DNA from: Natronohydrobacter sp.
GTDB lineage: Bacteria > Pseudomonadota > Alphaproteobacteria > Rhodobacterales > Rhodobacteraceae
NCBI GenBank assembly: GCA_007125005.1
Contig: SLDY01000021.1
Location: 1-41,810, forward strand
Direction of reading: 5' to 3'
DNA length: 41,810 bases
Shown: positions 32,719-39,375 of the stretch, piece after piece
Layout of the letters: every line of letters begins with the position of its first letter
How positions within the stretch are numbered: position 1 is the stretch's first letter
Notes under the pieces: generated by a model
What the model was told of the DNA's origin: nothing
Databases searched by the model: none
The model's input: only the letters and a program-made list of their open reading frames with translations
Translations under genes and position numbers: made by a program

Positions 32719-32949
32719 GGTCTCTGTACCGGGCTCATGTCTTCCAGCTTTAGGTAGCGACACGACACTAACGCGGCAAGGGCAGGGGCCTTAAGATCAT
32801 GCCCTTAAGGGTGCGAAAACAAGCATGGAACTGGACAGGAATTACAACCAAGAGTAGAAGCATTTGATCTGTATAGCGGAAGGGTAGAGAATCTCATCTC
32901 TGAACCTTGCCGCTGATTTTTTGCGTATACGAGCGATTATGAAACAGAT

Positions 32950-34143
32950 ATGTCGGATAGTCTGCATGCGCCTTTTCTCTACCCGCGCGTGAGTTTATTG
33001 CGGAAATACATTGGCTTGTCGCGGCACAGCCAGACTGGCTGTTACGCGCGGCGCAAACTTGTGGTTATCGAGAGCGATGGCTGGGGCAGTATCCGAATGC
33101 CGTCGCGCGCCGTTTATGAGCGTTGCCTTAAAGCAGGCTACGAAGTTGATCAGCAGATTTTCGAGCGCTACGACTCGCTGCTGAGCGAAGACGATCTTGA
33201 GTTGCTTTTCGGGCTTCTGGGCGCGTTTCGTGACAGGAGGGGACGAGCACCCGTGATCACTGTCAACACTGTTACCGGCAACCCCAATTTCGATGCAATC
33301 GCGGCAGATCGCTGCGCCAAGTATCATTGGGAGCCGTTGTCACAAACATTCGCGCGCTATCCGCGCCATGGCCGCGCGCTGGAACTTTGGCAGCGGGCGA
33401 TGCAAGAGCGCCTGATTTATCCGCAATTTCATGGCCGTGAGCATCTCAATGTGGCGCTGTTCATGAACAGGTTGCAGGCGCTCGATCCGGATGTGAAATT
33501 CGCCTTTGGCAACCGGATGCCCGGCTGTATCCCGAAAGGGCCGCGCGCAGGGCCGAATGCCTATCTTCGCGCAACATATTTTTGTACCGAGGAAGAGAAG
33601 CGGGCGGTTTTGCAGCATGTGCTTGAAGGGTTGGAAGCATTCGAAGCGCAGTTTGGATTTCGCGCGCGCTGTCTTGCGCCGCCACACGGCATCTGGAGCG
33701 AAGATTTCAACAAGCCGGTTGCGCGAGCGGGGATTGAAGCTTTTCAGGGAGCTGCCAGTCTGCAAGAGCCGGGATCTGACGGCACGCTGAAGCTTCTTCA
33801 GCGTCAGATGGGCGCGCGCAACCAATTCGGGCAAAGAGAACTTGTGCGCAATGTTGCATTCGAACCGGCTTTCAGCCCGAACGCTGCGCAGGAAAGCGCA
33901 GTCCAGGCACTCGCACAGATTCGCGCTGCCTTTCGCAAGCGCCATCCGGCCATCATCGCGTGCCATCGCGTGAATTTTTGCGGCTTCATTGATCCCGCAA
34001 ACCGGGATCGCAACCTCAAGGCGCTGGAATTCCTGCTGCGGGCTATTCTTGCGCGATGGCCGGATGTCGAATTCATCCATAGCGTTGAATTGCTGGATCT
34101 GATGCAGAACGCCGATAAATCTCATGCAAGCACCAAGGCGTGA
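32950..34143 (+). CDS. Polysaccharide (de)acetylase-like protein
   Basis: A 397-residue protein I place, with moderate confidence, in the polysaccharide deacetylase (NodB-like barrel) superfamily. The early strand VVIESDGWGSIRMPSRAVYERCLKAG holds the first acidic residues. PVITVNTVTGNPNFDAI and a later APPHGIWSED fit the barrel, and the end FIHSVELLDLM is typical of sugar-deacetylase-like proteins. There is no signal peptide or membrane helix, so it may act in the cytoplasm on a precursor. No clear ribosome site precedes ATG 32950. The last 22 bp overlap the convergent solitary spike-base gene. Confidence 0.7.
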   Translation: MSDSLHAPFLYPRVSLLRKYIGLSRHSQTGCYARRKLVVIESDGWGSIRMPSRAVYERCLKAGYEVDQQIFERYDSLLSEDDLELLFGLLGAFRDRRGRAPVITVNTVTGNPNFDAIAADRCAKYHWEPLSQTFARYPRHGRALELWQRAMQERLIYPQFHGREHLNVALFMNRLQALDPDVKFAFGNRMPGCIPKGPRAGPNAYLRATYFCTEEEKRAVLQHVLEGLEAFEAQFGFRARCLAPPHGIWSEDFNKPVARAGIEAFQGAASLQEPGSDGTLKLLQRQMGARNQFGQRELVRNVAFEPAFSPNAAQESAVQALAQIRAAFRKRHPAIIACHRVNFCGFIDPANRDRNLKALEFLLRAILARWPDVEFIHSVELLDLMQNADKSHASTKA

Positions 34144-34388
34144 ATGCCGCTTGCAGTGGTGCCGGTCGCGTTCACGCTGCGACAGGCGAGGGGCAGGAGC
34201 ATGTTGTCTGGCACTTGCAGGTGCCGTGTCTGCCCCTGCAGTGTGACGAGCGAGAGGCTGCCCCCATGTTCGACATAGATGCCGAGCGCGACATGTGCCA
34301 ATGCTGCGCTGTCAGCGGGTGTTATGGGCATGATATCAGTGGCTGGCCCGCTGAGTGCCGGGGTGCGATTGGCGAAGGGATTGGTCAT
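34122..34388 (-). CDS. Second, solitary spike base protein (Rcc01079 family)
   Basis: An 88-residue paralogue of the protein at 13231-13494. Shared blocks are NPFANR, LSGPA-x-D, HV-x-(L/G)-x-YVE-x-GG, and the near-identical C-terminus ATGTTASGIHALVL; the middle differs. An AAGGAC ribosome site precedes the ATG. No fibre gene follows, so it may supply an alternative base, or serve a fibre encoded elsewhere. It overlaps the end of the deacetylase-like gene by 22 bp on the opposite strand and is about 120 bp from the BMP operon terminator. Confidence 0.8.
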   Translation of the reverse strand: MTNPFANRTPALSGPATDIMPITPADSAALAHVALGIYVEHGGSLSLVTLQGQTRHLQVPDNMLLPLACRSVNATGTTASGIHALVLA

Positions 34389-34514
34389 CTGGCCTGTCCT
34401 TTGTTGTTCGGCGACGTACTCTCGCCCTTAAGCGCGGTTCGGGGGCAAGGGTGCGGGAAACATAGCTCTATGGCCTGAAGATTGCGCTAAGCCAGCGCAC
34501 GCTGCAAAAGAAAA

Positions 34515-34551
34515 CCCCCCCGGCAGAGTTTGCCGGGGGGGGGCAGAGCGC
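34515..34551 (-). terminator. Rho-independent terminator of the BMP operon
   Basis: On the minus strand a strong hairpin (CCCCCCCGGCA paired with TGCCGGGGGGG, short loop) is followed by TTTTCTTTT, starting about 20 bp after the BMP stop at 34568. It ends the leftward transporter operon before the spike-base gene. Confidence 0.85.
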
Positions 34552-34567
34552 GGAAGCCTGTTCTGGA

Positions 34568-35632
34568 TCAGTTGGGCAATTCTGCCGTGATCCCCTCCAC
34601 ATAGAAATTCATCGTGGCCAGATCACCATCTGGTGCGATTTCGCCTTCAGCGAGCCAAGGCGTGCCATCCTGACGGTTGATAGGCCCAGTGAAGGGATGA
34701 TACTCGCCCGCAGCTATGGCGGCGACCAGCGCATCGGCCTCTTCCTGAAGCTCAGCGGGCATACGATCATTCCACGGTGCCATTTCGATGATGCCATCTG
34801 CAAAGCCCAGCCATGAATTCTGCGCCTCCCAAGTGCCATCCTTTACTGCCTGAACGCGGGAAATATAGTAGGGTGCCCAGTTATCGACGATGGCGGTGAG
34901 ATGCGCATTCGGTCCGAATTGCGTCATGTCGCTGGCCTGGCCAAAAGCCATCACGCCTGCATCCTCCGCCACGCGGATTGCCGCTGTGGAATCCGTGTGC
35001 TGCATGATGACATCCGCGCCCTGTTCGATCAGCGTTTCAGCTGCATCAGCCTCGAGCGCGGGATCAAACCAGCTATAGGTCCAGATGATCCGGAACTGGA
35101 TATCAGGATTTACAGCCTTGGCGTGCAGATAGGCAGAATTGATCCCAGCGATCACGGCCGGGATCGGATATGAGGCGATGTATCCGACTGTGTTCGTCTC
35201 GGTCATCTTGCCCGCGATATGGCCCAGAACGGCGCGGCCTTCATAGAACCGCGCGTCATAGAGCGAGATATTCGGATGATCCTGAATATAGCCGGTGGCG
35301 TGCTGGAAGGCGACATCGGGGAAACGACCGGCAACAGAGTTCACATCCGGGCCATAGCCAAAAGAGGCCGCAAAGATCATATCGGTACCGGAAATCGCCA
35401 TCTGCGTCATGACGCGCTCGGCATCTGCACCGTAATCGACATTCTCGACAATGGTGGTCTCGACGGCATCACCGAAATGCTCGGCCATTTCGCGCCGCGC
35501 GCGGTCATGTCCGGCGGTCCAGCCGAAATCACCGACCGGGCCGATATAGATGAAGCCGACCTTGGTTGTGTCGGCCAGCGCCGGTGTGGCGAGTGCAGCA
35601 CTCAGCACAGCGGCTGTCAGCAGTTTTTTCAT
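34568..35632 (-). CDS. BMP-family (PnrA-like) substrate-binding protein
   Basis: Periplasmic receptor of 354 residues in the basic-membrane-protein family, whose members mostly bind purine nucleosides. The signal peptide MKKLLTAAVLSAALATPALA is followed by KVGFIYIGPVGDFGWTAGHDRARREM, the typical first strand and helix. Later come FAASFGYGPDVNSVA and GINSAYLHAKAVNPDIQFRIIWTYSWFDP. The ATG at 35632 has GGGAG upstream; the long open frame to 35878 lies mostly in the permease gene. It is the last gene of its operon, whereas receptors often come first. Confidence 0.92.
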   Translation of the reverse strand: MKKLLTAAVLSAALATPALADTTKVGFIYIGPVGDFGWTAGHDRARREMAEHFGDAVETTIVENVDYGADAERVMTQMAISGTDMIFAASFGYGPDVNSVAGRFPDVAFQHATGYIQDHPNISLYDARFYEGRAVLGHIAGKMTETNTVGYIASYPIPAVIAGINSAYLHAKAVNPDIQFRIIWTYSWFDPALEADAAETLIEQGADVIMQHTDSTAAIRVAEDAGVMAFGQASDMTQFGPNAHLTAIVDNWAPYYISRVQAVKDGTWEAQNSWLGFADGIIEMAPWNDRMPAELQEEADALVAAIAAGEYHPFTGPINRQDGTPWLAEGEIAPDGDLATMNFYVEGITAELPN

Positions 35633-35664
35633 TTGGGGTATCTCCCTGTTGGCAGCGTGAAGCC

Positions 35665-36597
35665 TCAGCTTGAGGCGTGGAAAGGCCGGTTGAGCGACCC
35701 GGGCGCATTGAGCGACCCGCGCGCCTTGCCCGACGAGATTATGACAAGCACGAGAATGGTTATCAGGTAGGGCGACATTGACAAGTACTCGACCGGGATC
35801 TTGACGCCCACCGCCTGCAGATTCAGTTGCAGCACAACAACCCCGCCGAAGAGATAAGCACCCGCAAGCGCGCGCCATGGCCGCCAGCTTGCAAAAACAA
35901 CCAGCGCCAGCGCGATCCAGCCCGCCCCTACTGTCATACCTTCAGTCCATTGCGGTACGCGGATGAGCGAGAGATAGGCCCCGCCCAAGCCCGCACAGGC
36001 GCCGCCAAATAGGATCGCCAGTGTACGCACGCGCTTGACATGATAGCCAAGGGCATGGGCCGCATCATGGTTTTCACCCACGGCACGCAGGATCATGCCC
36101 GCGCGTGAATATTTCAGAAACCACCAGACAGCGCCCACAAGTGCGATGCTCAGGTAAACCACGATATCATGGGTGAAGAGCGCCCGCCCCAGAAACGGGA
36201 TCTCGGACAGAGGGCCAAGATCCAGTTTGGGGGTGCGCGGCGGGGTGACCCCAACATATCTCTGGCCCAGAAGTGCTGTCAGCCCAAGGCCGAACAATGT
36301 CAGCGCAAGCCCGGAGGCAACCTGATTGGTCATCAATGCTTGCGTGAGCAGCGCAAAGAGCAGCGCCAGCGCCATGCCCCCCAGCGCGGCCCCGGCAAAG
36401 CCGATCAGGGGGCTGCCGGTATTCACGGCCACGATAAAGCCGATGCAAGCGCCCATGATCATCATGCCCTCGACACCGAGATTGAGCACGCCTGCCTTTT
36501 CGACAACCAGTTCACCAATTGCAGCCAGCAGGATCGGCGTTGCCGCCACCATCAGCGCGGCCATAAGGACGGCTGGATTGATCGAGCCCAGGATCAT
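35665..36597 (-). CDS. BMP-type ABC transporter permease (second)
   Basis: A 310-residue membrane permease of the RbsC-like/NupQ (YufQ) type with about eight or more hydrophobic segments. The GELVVEKAGVLNLGVEGMMIMGA segment near the N-terminus is the family hallmark. Its start overlaps the upstream permease stop (ATGA), so the pair is co-translated and forms the heterodimeric channel for the BMP receptor. Confidence 0.93.
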   Translation of the reverse strand: MILGSINPAVLMAALMVAATPILLAAIGELVVEKAGVLNLGVEGMMIMGACIGFIVAVNTGSPLIGFAGAALGGMALALLFALLTQALMTNQVASGLALTLFGLGLTALLGQRYVGVTPPRTPKLDLGPLSEIPFLGRALFTHDIVVYLSIALVGAVWWFLKYSRAGMILRAVGENHDAAHALGYHVKRVRTLAILFGGACAGLGGAYLSLIRVPQWTEGMTVGAGWIALALVVFASWRPWRALAGAYLFGGVVVLQLNLQAVGVKIPVEYLSMSPYLITILVLVIISSGKARGSLNAPGSLNRPFHASS

Positions 36598-37679
36598 GCG
36601 CGTGCTCCCTGTGTCAGGCGAATGCGGTAATTGGTCTGGAAATCAAGCGCGAGCAGGAAGAACAGGAGCATTCCCTGAAAGACCTGAATCGCTGCGCCGG
36701 GGATTTGCAGCATCATCTGGCTGAGTTCTCCCCCGATATATGTCAGCCCCAACAACAGCCCCGCGAGGAGAATTCCGATGGGATTGAGCCGTCCGAGAAA
36801 GGCCACGATGATCGCCGTGAAGCCATAGCCCGAGGCGAATTCGATGCGCACCTGCCCACCTGGGCCAGAGACCTCGAACAGTCCTGCAAGCCCGGCCAGA
36901 GCGCCCGAGATGCCGAGGCAGATCACGACAAGCCGCGTAGGTGATACGCCCCCGAAACGGGCTGCGCGCGGCGCCTGACCGGCAAGCTGAACATGAAAGC
37001 CCAGCATGTGCCGTGTCATCATCACATATGCGAAGATCACAGCAATCAGAGCCGCGACAACGCCCCAGTGAATCCCTGTGTTCGCAAAGAGTTCGGCGTT
37101 ATGCGCGGCCTCGTAGCGGCGCAGATCGCGGGAGCCGGGAAAACCCGGTTGATCTGGATTTCGCATCAACCCCAGTGCCATCGCCGCCAGCAGACGTTCG
37201 GCAACATAGACAAGCAGAAGCGAGACAAGGATCTCGTTGGTGTTGAAGCGCGTCTTGAGGATGGCCGGGATCATGGCCCAGAGAAACCCGCCAAATGCCC
37301 CGGCAAGGATCATGAGCGGGAAAATATACCACCCCGGTTGCGGGAAAAAGGCAAGCGCCACGCCTGCGCCAAACAATGCGCCGATGATATACTGCCCCTC
37401 GGCCCCGATATTCCAGATATTTGCCTTGAACCCGACCGCAAGACCAACAGCAATCAGGATCAGCGGTGCGGATTTGATCAGAAGCTGTGGGCGCGAATAG
37501 CTGGCGAAGGTCTCTGAAAAGATCGGATCGAAAAAGATCAGCCGGATTGCCGCAACCGGATCCTTGCCCAGTGCTGCAAACATGATGCCGCCTGCGATCA
37601 TGGTCAGAATTACCGCCAGAAACGGATTGGCGATGCGCCAGAATTTCGAGGGCTCCTTGCGTTTTTCAAGCCGGATCAT
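36594..37679 (-). CDS. BMP-type ABC transporter permease (first)
   Basis: A 361-residue permease of the NupP (YufP) type. The hallmark GLAVGFKANIWNIGAEGQYIIGALFG lies around residues 78-103, matching the NLGVEG motif of its partner. It overlaps the ATPase stop and the partner permease start by 4 bp each. The longer N-terminal extension before the first conserved helix pair is usual for this subunit. Confidence 0.93.
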   Translation of the reverse strand: MIRLEKRKEPSKFWRIANPFLAVILTMIAGGIMFAALGKDPVAAIRLIFFDPIFSETFASYSRPQLLIKSAPLILIAVGLAVGFKANIWNIGAEGQYIIGALFGAGVALAFFPQPGWYIFPLMILAGAFGGFLWAMIPAILKTRFNTNEILVSLLLVYVAERLLAAMALGLMRNPDQPGFPGSRDLRRYEAAHNAELFANTGIHWGVVAALIAVIFAYVMMTRHMLGFHVQLAGQAPRAARFGGVSPTRLVVICLGISGALAGLAGLFEVSGPGGQVRIEFASGYGFTAIIVAFLGRLNPIGILLAGLLLGLTYIGGELSQMMLQIPGAAIQVFQGMLLFFLLALDFQTNYRIRLTQGARA

Positions 37680-39202
37680 TCTGCTGCCTCATGCGCCGGA
37701 TGCATGTCATGCGCCCCTCCCATCATCAGACCGATCTCTTCCACGGTCAGGCCCTTCGCGGGCCGAACTTTGGTCAGTCGCCCCTCATTGAGTGCTGCAA
37801 AACTGTCGGCCACTTCCAGCAATTCATCGAGATCCTGACTGATTACAAGCACGCCCGCGCCCTTATCGGCCAGATCGAGCAGCGCCTGCCGGATGAAGGC
37901 CGCGGCAGACGCATCAACACCCCATGTCGGCTGGTTGACGATAATCACATCGGGGTTGAGTTCGATCTCGCGCCCGATGACGAATTTCTGCAGATTGCCG
38001 CCCGAAAGCGCGCGCGCCAGCACATGTGGCCCCGGTGTTCGTACATCGAAGCGTTCGATGATTTCACGCGCGAAGGCTTCGGTTGTCGGCCAGTCAATAA
38101 AGCCAGAGCGCGCAAGCCGCTTGCGGCCCACGGCCGAGAGAAGGGCGTTTGAGGTCAGGCTCATATCCGGTGCGGCAGCATGGCCCAGACGTTCCTCCGG
38201 GGCCGCGACCAGCCCAAGCTTGCGCCTTGCATTAGGTCCGAGATGGCCAATAGGCTGGCCTTTGAGCTGGACCCGGTCGCGTGGAGACACCAACTCGCCC
38301 GAAAGCATGAGCAGGAGTTCATCCTGTCCATTACCTGCCACGCCCGCGATTCCCATAACCTCGCCCGCATGCAGCTGAAAACTGATATCCTTCAGCGATG
38401 TGCCAAACGGGTGGTTGGATTTAAGCGAGAGATTCTCGACCGAAAGCACAACTGTGCCTGTATCCTTCGCGGGCCTCTCTGGCGGGGTCAGGACTTGCCC
38501 GACCATCAACTCGGCCAATTCGCGCGCAGTCTTTTCGCGCGGATCGCATGTCGCCACTTTTTTACCGCCACGCAGGATCGTCGCTTCATCGCAAAGCGCG
38601 CGGATTTCTTCGAGCTTATGCGAGATATAGAGGATCGCAGTGCCTTCTCTGGAAAGCTGGCGCAGGGTGCGAAAGAGAATCTCCACTTCTTGCGGGGTCA
38701 GCACCGAAGTGGGCTCGTCCATGATCAGAAGCTTGGGATCTTGCAACAGACAGCGCACGATCTCGACACGTTGGCGCTCCCCCGCAGAGAGATCTCCCAC
38801 CAGCCGACCTGGATCGAGCGGCAGCCCGTATTCTTCCGAGACATCGCGAATACGCTTTGCGAGATCGCGCAGGGGCGGGGGGTTTTCCATGCCCAACGCA
38901 ACATTCTCGGCCACGTCGAGCGCGTCGAACAGGCTGAAATGCTGAAATACCATCGCGACGCCCTTCTGCCGCGCCTCCGAGGGTTGGGATGGCGCGAAAG
39001 GCTGGCCGTGCAGGGTCATCTGCCCGTTGTCGGGCTTGACCAGGCCATAGATCATCTTGACCAGCGTGGATTTCCCGGCACCATTCTCGCCCAGAAGCGC
39101 ATGGACCTGCCCCTCGCCGATCTCGAACGAGATATCGTCATTGGCCAGAACGCCGGGATAGGCTTTGGTCAGCCCTTCAAGGCGCAGCAATGGCTGGCGC
39201 AT
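37676..39202 (-). CDS. BMP-type ABC transporter duplicated ATPase
   Basis: A 508-residue protein with two ABC domains, as in RbsA and NupO (YufO), powering the nucleoside-type importer. Domain 1 has Walker A GENGAGKST (near residue 40), signature LSAGERQR and Walker B LLIMDEPTSVL. Domain 2 has a degenerate Walker A-like GVAGNGQDE and signature LSGGNLQK, the usual asymmetry in this class. An AGGGGGAT ribosome site precedes ATG 39202. It is the first gene of the leftward operon, divergent from dnaE across 173 bp. Confidence 0.94.
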   Translation of the reverse strand: MRQPLLRLEGLTKAYPGVLANDDISFEIGEGQVHALLGENGAGKSTLVKMIYGLVKPDNGQMTLHGQPFAPSQPSEARQKGVAMVFQHFSLFDALDVAENVALGMENPPPLRDLAKRIRDVSEEYGLPLDPGRLVGDLSAGERQRVEIVRCLLQDPKLLIMDEPTSVLTPQEVEILFRTLRQLSREGTAILYISHKLEEIRALCDEATILRGGKKVATCDPREKTARELAELMVGQVLTPPERPAKDTGTVVLSVENLSLKSNHPFGTSLKDISFQLHAGEVMGIAGVAGNGQDELLLMLSGELVSPRDRVQLKGQPIGHLGPNARRKLGLVAAPEERLGHAAAPDMSLTSNALLSAVGRKRLARSGFIDWPTTEAFAREIIERFDVRTPGPHVLARALSGGNLQKFVIGREIELNPDVIIVNQPTWGVDASAAAFIRQALLDLADKGAGVLVISQDLDELLEVADSFAALNEGRLTKVRPAKGLTVEEIGLMMGGAHDMHPAHEAAE

Positions 39203-39375
39203 CGTTTATCCCCCTGTAAGCCGCCCTCATGAGCGTTGTCAGATTTGTTACAGCAAAGACATCTGCAGCGGATTTAACAAGTAAAAACTATTTCCATGGC
39301 GGCGAGAATGCTTCGCTGCCTGATTGATAATCACGCCCTCTTCCTTCTGCACGCAGGCGGCACTATGGTCGGATT

